A DNA stretch of 16,725 bases, from assembly GCA_031264545.1 (NCBI GenBank), contig JAISDV010000138.1, positions 1 to 16,725 of the forward strand, in the 5' to 3' direction. Below the pieces are notes generated by a model, which searched no databases, was not told where the DNA came from, and saw only the letters and a program-made list of their open reading frames with translations. The stretch comes from Oscillospiraceae bacterium. GTDB taxonomy: Bacteria; Bacillota; Clostridia; Oscillospirales; Oscillospiraceae. Positions 6,813 to 14,468 of this stretch are shown here, in pieces (positions within the stretch are counted from its first letter, which is position 1; each line of letters starts with the position of its first letter). The translations under genes and the position numbers were made by a program.

Positions 6813-8147
6813 TTAATTGCTCATGGGCAGGATGCCGAGCTTCTGCCCGAGGTCGCAGTCGAGCACATAGCACTCGCCGAGGGAGCTTCCGCCTGTGCCG
6901 TCGAGGTAACCCACCCATTCGTCTTTTGTCATATACCGCACGACATAATCGAACGCCTCTTCCGTCTGCGACATGGGCAGGACGGTGGTCTCGATCAGAA
7001 AGTACTCGCCTGTGCCGGGCCACGCCTCTACCGCCACCTGCGTGTGCCCGGGCGGGAAAATCAGCACGGCATGCATACCCGCCGACTGCAGCGCGGAGGC
7101 CATAAGCAGCGAGGTTTCAATGCAGATGCCGCTTTTGGACGCCATCACATCGTCGGGCAGCATCACGCGCTGCTGCGCTTCAGAGCTGACCGAAAACGCC
7201 GCGTTGTTGTAGCGTATCTTGTCAATATCGCTCATTGCGCCCTGAATGGCCACGGCCTGCGCCCATGTGTTGTACGCCGGCTCCTGAAAAAAGCCGTAGT
7301 CCTGATAGCCGACGATGGACTGCATGGCGCCGTCGGAGATATACGACAGGTAATCCACCGCGTTGCGCTTTAGGGCGAGTACGCCGGGAGCCTCCGGCGT
7401 CATCCACGCGAGGATGTTGTCGTTATTCATGTCCCCGTATTCCTTTGTCCACCATACCGCGTCGTATTTGCTTTTGAGGGTGATGGCCTTACTGTCCTGC
7501 ACCAGCTTTTTGCCGGTATCCGCCTCGGTTACGGAGAAAACAAGCTGTGCGTCCTTCTCGCTGTTCAGGTTCAGGTCACCGGTCAGGAGCGGGGGCCTGA
7601 TGTTCAGCTTGGTGATTTGCTCGGTCAGTGTGACCTTTTGTGTATATTTCTGTGTGAAGCCCGGCACCTCAACCTCGATCAGCACTTCTTTTTCGCCGCC
7701 CTCGCAGGTCGCCGTGAAGGTCACGAGCGCGTCCAGCGAGCGGTACAGCGAGGGGAACACGGACTGCGTGACCGTATAGTCCACGCGGGGGGACGGGGCG
7801 CGCTGGGCATAGGCGAAAGCCGGGACTGCCGCGTTCTCCCCGGACGTCCCGATCAGGTAAAACACAGTGCACAGCAGCACAAAGGCGGCCGCCGAAATGC
7901 CGGCGATAAAGGGCCACCGTTTTTTCCGCGCCGTCGGGATACTGTATACGGCCGGCGCGGCCGGCTGTTCCTGCGGTTCCAGCACCGCGACGGGCGCGGC
8001 CTCCCGTTCGGGCTGCGGCTCCGATTCGGAGATCGGGGCGGGGTACGGCGTGACCGGCGTTTCCTCTGCCGCCGCTCTCGCGCCGCAATTCGGGCAAAAC
8101 CTTGCGCCCGTCTCTATTTTATCGCCGCATTGGTTACAATAACGCAT
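6813..8147 (-). CDS. Membrane protein with N-terminal zinc ribbon and C-terminal transglutaminase-like domain
   Basis: The 444-aa protein starts at the ATG at 8147, with AGGAGG about 5 nt before it. Order of parts: a zinc ribbon CNQCG...CPNCG (Cys 4, 7, 18, 21); a Pro/Glu/Ala-rich linker (30-70); one TM helix (about 78-100, after the basic RKKR); a predicted beta-rich extracytoplasmic region (about 115-230); and a C-terminal transglutaminase-like domain with 'KSGICIETSLLMASAL' (Cys342), 'PPGHTQVAVEAW' (His368) and 'YFLIETT' (Glu386) as a candidate Cys-His-acid triad. The zinc ribbon is likely cytosolic and the enzyme-like domain outside. It could be a cell-surface protease or crosslinking enzyme, or only a fold; substrates are unknown. 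It follows the lipoprotein gene by 8 bp. Confidence 0.8.
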   Translation of the reverse strand: MRYCNQCGDKIETGARFCPNCGARAAAEETPVTPYPAPISESEPQPEREAAPVAVLEPQEQPAAPAVYSIPTARKKRWPFIAGISAAAFVLLCTVFYLIGTSGENAAVPAFAYAQRAPSPRVDYTVTQSVFPSLYRSLDALVTFTATCEGGEKEVLIEVEVPGFTQKYTQKVTLTEQITKLNIRPPLLTGDLNLNSEKDAQLVFSVTEADTGKKLVQDSKAITLKSKYDAVWWTKEYGDMNNDNILAWMTPEAPGVLALKRNAVDYLSYISDGAMQSIVGYQDYGFFQEPAYNTWAQAVAIQGAMSDIDKIRYNNAAFSVSSEAQQRVMLPDDVMASKSGICIETSLLMASALQSAGMHAVLIFPPGHTQVAVEAWPGTGEYFLIETTVLPMSQTEEAFDYVVRYMTKDEWVGYLDGTGGSSLGECYVLDCDLGQKLGILPMSN

Positions 8148-8155
8148 ATTTCCTC

Positions 8156-9022
8156 CTATACGTAAGCCAGCAGTTCCCCGCGAAGCTCGGCGGCGGTTCC
8201 GTTCAGCCGCTCTGCGACACGGGAAAATTGCAGGGCAAAATCGTCGGTCAGCGCGTCGTCGCACTTATCGAGCATCAGGCCGAGCCGCTGCATACGGTAA
8301 TTGCACGAAGCGATACGCAGCGGGTCGGAGAGCTGCACCGCGATGGAAAAATCCTGACAAAAGCTCTGAAACTCATCGATACGCGCCGTGAAAGCGCTGT
8401 GGCTGTCCGACATGTATCCGGGGCACGATACGCTTTCCAGCTTGCTCTGCGTCTGACTGATGACCTGTGAGAGCTGCCCGGCAAACAAGGCGTAGTCGTT
8501 GTAGCCGGTCGTGTTCTCGGCGGCCGTGAAGTCCCGCATGGGAAGCATGGCGTCCCGCATGGCGAAATAATAAGTAAACACCGCGTCTAAGTCGCGGCAG
8601 GCCGCGTCCAGCATGGCAAAGTAATCCCGCGCGGCTTGTATAATGGCTGTTTCCGCGTCGTTCCCGCCCGGCGGCAGCGTGTCCGCGCGCGCTTTCAGCA
8701 CGGATAAGTCCGCCATAACCGCGCTGAGCTCATCGTATTTCACTACGACCTCGTCGTATGTATCCTGCGGCTCGTCGCGGGGGTCGCCGCTTTCCTTGAA
8801 TTTGTCCCGCTGCTCGCGATAGGCCGCGTTGCCGTCGAGCTGCCAATTGATAATGGCGGTTATCTGCTCGCAATGCCCCTCGCTCTGCGCGATACCGTTT
8901 GAGATCTCCGCCGGAAGCGTGGCGTCCGCCCCGCAGCCTGTGAGAATCGGCAGTATCAGCAGCATTGACAGAAGCGCTGCCGGCAGCTTCGCATGGGCGC
9001 CGTGTTTCTCTGTCACCTTCAT
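8156..9022 (-). CDS. Predicted lipoprotein of unknown function
   Basis: The 288-aa product has a lipoprotein signal: a basic N-region (MKVTEKHGAHAK), a hydrophobic run and the lipobox LTGC with Cys30 as the lipidated residue. The mature part is acidic and looks almost entirely helical, with segments such as 'YDELSAVMADLSVLKARAD' that suggest helical hairpins. No catalytic motif was recognised. The ATG at 9022 has AAAGGAG about 8 nt upstream. It lies between the 97-aa gene and the zinc-ribbon/transglutaminase gene, so it is probably displayed on the outer face of the membrane next to the latter's extracellular domain. Family not recognised. Confidence 0.82.
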   Translation of the reverse strand: MKVTEKHGAHAKLPAALLSMLLILPILTGCGADATLPAEISNGIAQSEGHCEQITAIINWQLDGNAAYREQRDKFKESGDPRDEPQDTYDEVVVKYDELSAVMADLSVLKARADTLPPGGNDAETAIIQAARDYFAMLDAACRDLDAVFTYYFAMRDAMLPMRDFTAAENTTGYNDYALFAGQLSQVISQTQSKLESVSCPGYMSDSHSAFTARIDEFQSFCQDFSIAVQLSDPLRIASCNYRMQRLGLMLDKCDDALTDDFALQFSRVAERLNGTAAELRGELLAYV

Positions 9023-9084
9023 CCTGTCCGCTCCTTTAAAAATTTGATTTGCCGCCCCTATGAAGCTTCCTCCCGGGCGGGGCC

Positions 9085-9378
9085 TTAACGGCTTTCACGG
9101 TACTGCGCGAGCATATTGTCCACAACCGAGAACATGAACGAAACACGCCGCTCGGCGCTTTCGTCCTCGCCCTCCGTCTCGATGGACAGCAGGCACCCGT
9201 CCGGCTGTGTCTCGATACGAAACAAATAATGCGTTTTCTGCCCATACATCGCCGTGTCGAAAGCGAACCGCGCCACATCGTCCTGCGTGATCTTCGCTTT
9301 ATACATCTCCACGATGTCACAGGCGAGGTTATAAAGCAGCACCGCGTTTTGCCGGTACAGCTTTTGCGCCCCGGCCAT
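9085..9378 (-). CDS. Small conserved-looking cytosolic protein of unknown function
   Basis: The 97-aa product is read from the ATG at 9378, chosen because AAAGGAGG lies 6 nt upstream; the frame is open for 30 more codons but without a ribosome site. The N-terminal half looks helical (LYRQNAVLLYNLACDIVEMY), followed by probable strands (HYLFRIETQPDGCLLSIETE) and a final helix. It has no signal peptide or TM segment. It is first in the three-gene unit with the lipoprotein and the transglutaminase-like protein, 62 bp upstream of the former. A GC-rich dyad (CCGCCC/GGGCGG) in that gap may reduce read-through. Family not recognised. Confidence 0.7.
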   Translation of the reverse strand: MAGAQKLYRQNAVLLYNLACDIVEMYKAKITQDDVARFAFDTAMYGQKTHYLFRIETQPDGCLLSIETEGEDESAERRVSFMFSVVDNMLAQYRESR

Positions 9379-9455
9379 AGCGCGCCTCCTTTCTTCGGCT
9401 GTAAATACCGATTCTGAGCTTATGGTAGCAGGCTTTTGCCGGTTTCGATATGGAC

Positions 9456-9500
9456 GATTTCTTCCCAATTTGTGAAAATGACAGGGAAGAAATCTTCCCT
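9456..9500. repeat. Two competing inverted repeats upstream of the 97-aa gene
   Basis: GATTTCTTCCC (9456-9466) is a perfect 11-bp inverted match to GGGAAGAAATC (9484-9494). The latter also belongs to a perfect 8-bp dyad AGGGAAGA-AA-TCTTCCCT (9483-9500). The two pairings exclude each other in RNA. The 16-bp core GGGAAGAAATCTTCCC recurs with one change inside the terminator at 9525-9540. The array ends about 80 bp upstream of the 97-aa gene start. No convincing -35/-10 pair was found around it. Confidence 0.6.
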
Positions 9501-9514
9501 ATGTCCCAAAACGC

Positions 9515-9545
9515 AAAAAGGCCGGGGAAGCAATCTTCCCCGGCC
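9515..9545 (-). terminator. Rho-independent terminator of the membrane LuxR-type regulator gene
   Basis: On the minus strand GGCCGGGGAAG-ATTG-CTTCCCCGGCC is a perfect 11-bp stem with a 4-nt loop followed by TTTTTGCGTTTT. It begins 48 bp after the stop of the regulator gene. This is a textbook intrinsic terminator and closes the opp/regulator stretch. Confidence 0.92.
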
Positions 9546-9593
9546 CGCTGAAACCCTTGAAATTTCGGCATTTCGCGTGAATGAGCCCTGACG

Positions 9594-11024
9594 TCAGCTC
9601 CGTGTGCCCATAAATATGGCGATCAGCTCCGTGCGGGAGCCCGCTTTGGTCTTGGCATTCATGGAACTGATATATTTGTACACCGTGTTCTCCGTTACGA
9701 CCAGCTCCGCCGCGATGACAGCCGTGGACCGGCCCGCGAGCAGCAGGCGCAGGACTTCCGCTTCGCGTTCGGTAATGCCATAGGCGGCGATCAGCTCGAT
9801 AAACGTTTTCGGCAGGACGGCGGTTCGCGCGGCGGCGAGCCGCGCGTTCAAGTCTTTTTCAGTCCGCTCGAATTGACGCGCCTTGTCTTCACTCGACAGC
9901 CGGAAGGTCACAAGGATAGCGGTGACGGTCACGATCAGCGCGACGCCAAGCATGGACATATACGCGCTTTCCGGGATAAACTCAAAGAGGATGCTGGACA
10001 GGAAGAAGCTCCCGTACAGCAGGATATATCCAAGCCCCGGCAGGGCGCCGGGCTTTTTACCGTTTCTGGTCCTCAACCCGCAGTATACGACCGGCAGCGC
10101 CAGCAGAAACAGCTCCATCACGCACGAGCCGCCGTTGGCAAACAAGATGTACAGATACCCGAAAAAGCTGTTCGTTGTGAAGAACGCCATGGACTGTCCC
10201 GCGCATATCAGAGCGAATGCGGCGATAACGACGGCCGGCTTGCTCACGCGGTCAAGAAGGCAGCCGCCGGCGACGTTCATAAGCCCGGCATAGAGCAGGA
10301 TCCAAAACATATAATAAGGGATCGTATTGAACGCGTCGTCAAAGAAATATAAATTGTCAAGCAGCCCGCCCACCACGGCATACAGGCACATAACGGCCAG
10401 AGCCGGACGCAGGATGCGCCCCGGCAGCACAGAGGGGCGCGGGCTGCGGCAGTCGTCCTCCGTCTCCGGCGGGGGCGCGTGCCGGGCGGTAAAAAATATC
10501 GCGGCAAGCGCGATTAGGACACAAGCCGCGATCAGCATGACAAGCGTCGGCACTTCCGCGAACGGCGAGAAGAACAGGAACGCGCCGAGCAGCGACCCGG
10601 CCACCTGTGACAAGCCGAAAAACTGTCCCACCTTGCCGGATGGCACAGTGACGGACATCATACGCAAACCGGCGCTCATCGCGCCGGACGCGCAAAGCAT
10701 CGTGATAAACTGAAAGGCCAGAGCGGCGGAACCTTGTGTAAAGTAACTCGCCGCCGCCGCCGCGCCCGCGCTTATCACGGCGGCACGGACGGCGAGCGTC
10801 ACCCGCTCCGGGGAGACGCCGAGCTTTGTCTTGTCCAGCAGCAAGGGGAAAGCGGTCATGCCGGCGAGGATCGCTGCGCAGGACAGGATGAAAATCCCGT
10901 TTTCCATATCAACCAGCCCGGTTCTGTCCGTAATCCAAAAGCACAGGCGCAGATATATCAGCCGGAACGCCTCCAACGCGGTGAACGCGCCGTACAACCG
11001 CAGGATTTGTTTGTTGATCCGCAT
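9594..11024 (-). CDS. Membrane-embedded LuxR-type transcriptional regulator (MFS-like, about 12 TM)
   Basis: The 476-aa protein has about twelve hydrophobic segments across residues 8-375 in an MFS-like layout, with a hydrophilic central loop (about 180-205: RHAPPPETEDD...). A short amphipathic linker follows, then a LuxR-type HTH at about 416-470: 'GITEREAEVLRLLLAGRS', 'VIAAELVVTENTVYKYIS', 'AKTKAGSRTELIA'. Proteins of this layout are thought to act as one-component sensors, with the membrane part detecting or carrying a ligand and the HTH binding DNA. The ATG at 11024 has AAAGGGG about 9 nt upstream. It starts 62 bp after the oppF stop on the same strand with no clear promoter between, so it may be cotranscribed with opp and sense what the transporter handles. 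Confidence 0.9.
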   Translation of the reverse strand: MRINKQILRLYGAFTALEAFRLIYLRLCFWITDRTGLVDMENGIFILSCAAILAGMTAFPLLLDKTKLGVSPERVTLAVRAAVISAGAAAAASYFTQGSAALAFQFITMLCASGAMSAGLRMMSVTVPSGKVGQFFGLSQVAGSLLGAFLFFSPFAEVPTLVMLIAACVLIALAAIFFTARHAPPPETEDDCRSPRPSVLPGRILRPALAVMCLYAVVGGLLDNLYFFDDAFNTIPYYMFWILLYAGLMNVAGGCLLDRVSKPAVVIAAFALICAGQSMAFFTTNSFFGYLYILFANGGSCVMELFLLALPVVYCGLRTRNGKKPGALPGLGYILLYGSFFLSSILFEFIPESAYMSMLGVALIVTVTAILVTFRLSSEDKARQFERTEKDLNARLAAARTAVLPKTFIELIAAYGITEREAEVLRLLLAGRSTAVIAAELVVTENTVYKYISSMNAKTKAGSRTELIAIFMGTRS

Positions 11025-11040
11025 GGATACGTACCCCTTT

Positions 11041-11059
11041 ACGCCTCTTCCGAAGGCGT
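11041..11059. repeat. Inverted repeat between oppF and the regulator gene
   Basis: ACGCCT-CTTCCGA-AGGCGT is a perfect 6-bp dyad placed just ahead of the regulator's ribosome-binding site. It lacks a T-tract on either strand, so it is not a convincing terminator; it could lower translation or read-through of the regulator gene. Confidence 0.4.
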
Positions 11060-11085
11060 GTTATCCTTTCAAGCGTTTGCCGGCC

Positions 11086-12141
11086 TCAGTTGAGAATATG
11101 GCAGGCAGCCCGATGGCCCTTGTTATATTCTTTAAATTCCGGGGTCTGCTCGGAACAAATCGGCTTGGCGTACGGACAGCGCGTGTGAAAGCGGCAGCCA
11201 GCCGGCGGGTTCATCGGACTGGGAATGTCACCCTCGAGGACTATGCGGCTTCTGGCCCGGGACTTTTCCGGATCCGGCACGGGAATCGCCGAAAGCAGGG
11301 TCTTCGTATACGGGTGAAGCGGGTGCTTATTCAATTCGTAGCTTTCGGCAAGCTCAACAAGGCTGCCGAGATACATAACGCCGATGCGGTTTGAAATGTG
11401 GCGGACGACGGAAAGGTCGTGCGCGATGAACAGATAGGTCAGTCCGAGCGCGTTCTGCATGTCCTCGAGCATGTTGACGATCTGCGACTGGATCGAAACG
11501 TCAAGCGCGGAAATCGGTTCGTCGCATACGATAAACTCCGGCTTTACCGCTAAGGCGCGCGCTACGCCGACGCGCTGCTGCTGGCCGCCGGAAAACTCGT
11601 GGGGAAAGCGGTTCGCGTGCTCGGTATTCAGGCCGACGCTGGACAGCAGGCTTTTTATAATCTCCGTGCGCTCGGTTTTTGAAGACGCCAGCTTATGGAT
11701 ATCGACCGCTTCGCCGATGATCTCGCCGACAGTCATTCTCGGGTCAAGCGAAGCGGAGGGGTCCTGGAAGATGATCTGCATTTTTCGCCTGAAGGGCAGC
11801 ATATCGGGGGCAGTTTTTTTTGATTTATGTACCTGGGGCTTGCCATCCTGACCGGGAAGACTTTTTCCGTCCTTGTCAGGGGCGGGCAGCTCAAAACCGC
11901 CGCTGTCATAAATCGTTTTGCCGTCGTAGATTATTCTGCCGGCAGTCGGCTCATAAAGCCTGAGGATAGTCCGCCCGAGCGTGGTTTTTCCGCAGCCGGA
12001 CTCGCCGACCAGTCCAAGCGTCTCGCCTTTTTTAATTTCCAGCGAAACGTCCTGAACGGCTTGGACCCCCGGACCCTTGACACCCTTGACCGGGAAATAT
12101 TTTCTCAGATTTTGCACCTGAAGGAGTACCCGCTCATCCAT
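11086..12141 (-). CDS. oppF: Oligopeptide-type ABC transporter ATP-binding protein
   Basis: One of two ATPases powering the Opp/Dpp-type importer. The 351 aa contain Walker A GESGCGKT (46-53), Q-loop Q126 in 'IIFQDPSASLDP', signature FSGGQQQR (183-190), Walker B FIVCDEP (203-209), D-loop SALD and H-loop H241. The C-terminal Opp extension 'PAGCRFHTRCPYAKPIC' has Cys 316, 322, 329 and 347, like the cysteine cluster of Opp/Dpp ATPases. Residues about 78-115 (SGGFELPAPDKDGKSLPGQD and onward), between Walker A and the Q-loop, form a polar insertion longer than in typical OppF. The ATG overlaps the oppD stop by 8 bp. The substrate is predicted to be peptide, but Opp, Dpp and nickel importers are hard to tell apart. 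Confidence 0.93.
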   Translation of the reverse strand: MDERVLLQVQNLRKYFPVKGVKGPGVQAVQDVSLEIKKGETLGLVGESGCGKTTLGRTILRLYEPTAGRIIYDGKTIYDSGGFELPAPDKDGKSLPGQDGKPQVHKSKKTAPDMLPFRRKMQIIFQDPSASLDPRMTVGEIIGEAVDIHKLASSKTERTEIIKSLLSSVGLNTEHANRFPHEFSGGQQQRVGVARALAVKPEFIVCDEPISALDVSIQSQIVNMLEDMQNALGLTYLFIAHDLSVVRHISNRIGVMYLGSLVELAESYELNKHPLHPYTKTLLSAIPVPDPEKSRARSRIVLEGDIPSPMNPPAGCRFHTRCPYAKPICSEQTPEFKEYNKGHRAACHILN

Positions 12142-13153
12142 TATTCTGCCCCTCTCCGCCGTTCAGCTTTTCCTGGACTCTCAGCCAGCACGCGCTTCGG
12201 TGGTCTTCGCCCAGCGCGATATAGGGCGGCATTTTTGTCAGGCATATCTGCATACAGTGCTCGCACCGGGGTGCGAAAGGACAGCCATCCGGGGGGTTGA
12301 GCATATCAACGGGCGTTCCGTCGATTGGGATCAGCCGCTCATAAGCCTCCGCGTCGACGCGCGGCATGGAGCGAAGCAGGCCAATGGTATAAGGATGGCC
12401 CGGTTTATAAAAAATATCGTCCACCTTGCCCTGCTCGATGATTTTTCCCGCGTACATGACGGAGACCTTGTCGCAGATCTCCGCGACGACGCCGAGGTTG
12501 TGGGTGATGAAAATAATACCCATTCCCGTTTTCTTTTGCAGTTCCTTCATCAGCTCGAGAATCTGCGCCTGTATCGTGACATCGAGGGCAGTGGTCGGCT
12601 CGTCCGCGATCAGGAGCTTGGGCGAGCAGATCAGCCCCATGGCGATCATAACGCGCTGGCGCATACCGCCGGAAAATTCATGCGGATACTGCTTCATGCG
12701 CTTTCCCACGTTGTTGATGCCGACCAGCGTCAGCATTTCCATGGCCTTCCCGTTTGCCTGCGCCGGGGATATGCCTTTGTTGTGCGTGCGCAGGGCCTCG
12801 GCGAGCTGGTTCCCAATCGTGTAAACCGGGTTGAGCGAGGTCATCGGGTTCTGGAATATCATCGAGACCTTTTTACCGCGGAAGTCGAGCATTTGGTCCT
12901 TGTCATAGGCGAGCACATCCTCGCCCTCGAAGCTGATCGAGCCGCCGATGACCTTGCCGGGCGATTGGAGCAGCCCCATGATCGAATAGGCTTCAACGCT
13001 TTTGCCTGAGCCGGATTCCCCAACGATCCCCATGACCTCGCCGCAGCCGAGATCGTAGGAAATTCCGCCGACGGCCTTGACCTCGCCGGCCGGTGTGAAG
13101 AAGGAAACCCTCAGATCCTTAACCTCGAGCAGTTTTTTTTCTGTATTATCCAA
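12134..13153 (-). CDS. oppD: Oligopeptide-type ABC transporter ATP-binding protein
   Basis: The 339-aa ATPase has Walker A GESGSGKS (45-52), Q-loop Q101 in 'MIFQNPMTSLNP', signature FSGGMRQR (160-167), Walker B LLIADEP (180-186) and H-loop H218, then the Opp/Dpp C-terminal region 'DGCPFAPRCEHCMQIC' with Cys 291, 297, 300, 304 and 322. I start it at TTG 13153: AAAGGGGGA lies about 9 nt upstream and the product then opens with 'NTEKKLLEVKDLRVSFF' like its family. An in-frame ATG at 13558 would add 135 residues that are only a shadow of oppC. It is 17 bp after oppC and overlaps oppF by 8 bp. It pairs with OppF as the ATPase heterodimer. Confidence 0.93.
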   Translation of the reverse strand: MDNTEKKLLEVKDLRVSFFTPAGEVKAVGGISYDLGCGEVMGIVGESGSGKSVEAYSIMGLLQSPGKVIGGSISFEGEDVLAYDKDQMLDFRGKKVSMIFQNPMTSLNPVYTIGNQLAEALRTHNKGISPAQANGKAMEMLTLVGINNVGKRMKQYPHEFSGGMRQRVMIAMGLICSPKLLIADEPTTALDVTIQAQILELMKELQKKTGMGIIFITHNLGVVAEICDKVSVMYAGKIIEQGKVDDIFYKPGHPYTIGLLRSMPRVDAEAYERLIPIDGTPVDMLNPPDGCPFAPRCEHCMQICLTKMPPYIALGEDHRSACWLRVQEKLNGGEGQNNG

Positions 13154-13170
13154 AGCGGAGTTCCCCCTTT

Positions 13171-14466
13171 CTATTTTTTGAGTCTCGGATCGAGCGCATC
13201 GCGAAGCCCGTCGCCGAACAGATTGAATGCCAGGATCATGATACTCAGGATAATGGCCGGAATGACCAGCCTGTAGCCGTAAGTAACCACGCCGCTGAGT
13301 GCGTCGGCCGCCATTGCGCCGAGACTCGTCATCGGAGCTGAAACGCCGACGCCCAGAAAGGAGAGGAACGACTCCAGAAAGATGGCCGCCGGAATCTGCA
13401 GGCAGGTGGTAACAACGATCTGTCCCACGCAGTTTGGAAGCAGGTGCCGTTTGATAATTCTCCCGGAGCTTGCGCCAAGCGCCTTGGCCGCGGTGACAAA
13501 TTCCTGTTCCTTGAGCTGGAGGATCTGCCCGCGGATAATGCGCGCCATCGTCACCCAATAAAGCAGGCCGAATGCGATAAACAGCGAGATCAGGTTCGGT
13601 CCCATCAGGCCGACCAGATTTCGGAAAAATCCGCTCCCGCTGTTTTGAAAATTGACCAGTGCCGGCTTGAGCGCCGTGGATAACAAGAGGACCACAAGCA
13701 CCTCGGGAATCGCATATATCATCTCGACAAAACGCATCATCACGGCATCGACCTTGCCGCCGAAAAAGCCGGAGACGGAACCGTAGGTTGCGCCGATCAG
13801 GAGGACCAAAAGCGCCGCGCAGACGCCGATCAGCATTGAAACGCGCGTGCCGATCATGATACGCACCATAATATCGCGCCCATATTTATCCGTTCCGAAG
13901 ATATGGGGGAATACATTCTCTCCGTCCTCAATCCGCTTGAGCTCCGCTTGCGAATAACCGAAGGCTTTCAGGCGTATGCCGTTCTCTTTTTTGAACGCCT
14001 CGATATCCGGGGTGGAGGTTCTGATCTTTGCTTTCAGCGTAGCCAGCTCGATAGCCGAAAGCTTGGCGCCCTTTTCAAGCTCCGCAAGCTCTACAGCCGT
14101 GGCCAGCCTTTCCTCGTAGCTGCCTGAAAAGCTATCCAGCAGGCGCTGGTCCTTAAGTGAATAATGCCAGGGATAGAGGTTTTCGGAGCCGGAAATAAAC
14201 TGATCGTAGCCGTAAGGCGCGAGCATCGGCCCGGCAAAAGCAAAGAAAAGATACAGCACAAGAATGCCCAGCGCAACCATAGCCACTCTGTTTTGCCTCA
14301 GCCGCCGCCATGCGTCCTTCCAATAGGTCGTGCTCGCTCTTTCCTGGATGAAGCCTTCCTTTTGCTCCCGCGAGGCAAAGGCGAAATCCTCCGGCGTCAG
14401 CTCGAGCAGGTTTTCGATATCCGGCTGCATGGAACCGAATTTGATGGGATTTTTCTTAACGGACAT
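13171..14466 (-). CDS. oppC: Oligopeptide-type ABC transporter permease with long extracytoplasmic insertion
   Basis: The 431-aa membrane subunit has a cytosolic N-terminal tail (1-55), TM1 (about 61-81), the family motif 'HIFGTDKYGRDIMVR' (188-202), further TM segments, and the EAA coupling loop 'EFVTAAKALGASSGRIIKRH' (322-341) that contacts the ATPases, ending in 'GDGLRDALDPRLKK'. Between TM1 and the GTDxxGRD motif there are about 105 residues, where typical OppC has a few tens. This insertion is charged and probably helical (ERLATAVELAELEKGAKLSA...). It should face outside. The ATG at 14466 overlies GGGGGGAAAG and lies 2 bp after the oppB stop. Confidence 0.93.
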   Translation of the reverse strand: MSVKKNPIKFGSMQPDIENLLELTPEDFAFASREQKEGFIQERASTTYWKDAWRRLRQNRVAMVALGILVLYLFFAFAGPMLAPYGYDQFISGSENLYPWHYSLKDQRLLDSFSGSYEERLATAVELAELEKGAKLSAIELATLKAKIRTSTPDIEAFKKENGIRLKAFGYSQAELKRIEDGENVFPHIFGTDKYGRDIMVRIMIGTRVSMLIGVCAALLVLLIGATYGSVSGFFGGKVDAVMMRFVEMIYAIPEVLVVLLLSTALKPALVNFQNSGSGFFRNLVGLMGPNLISLFIAFGLLYWVTMARIIRGQILQLKEQEFVTAAKALGASSGRIIKRHLLPNCVGQIVVTTCLQIPAAIFLESFLSFLGVGVSAPMTSLGAMAADALSGVVTYGYRLVIPAIILSIMILAFNLFGDGLRDALDPRLKK

Positions 14467-14468
14467 GT

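Noticed and set aside
8148..8264. Extension of the zinc-ribbon protein upstream of 8147
   Set aside because: The added residues are Arg-rich shadow of the lipoprotein gene; AGGAGG directly precedes the ATG at 8147.
9329..9571. Minus-strand frame spanning the hairpin array
   Set aside because: It runs through a perfect terminator and another frame of the 97-aa gene, and has no ribosome site.
13154..13558. N-terminal extension of oppD by 135 codons to an upstream ATG
   Set aside because: The extra residues are an out-of-frame reading of oppC and match no ABC protein; a ribosome site supports the TTG at 13153.
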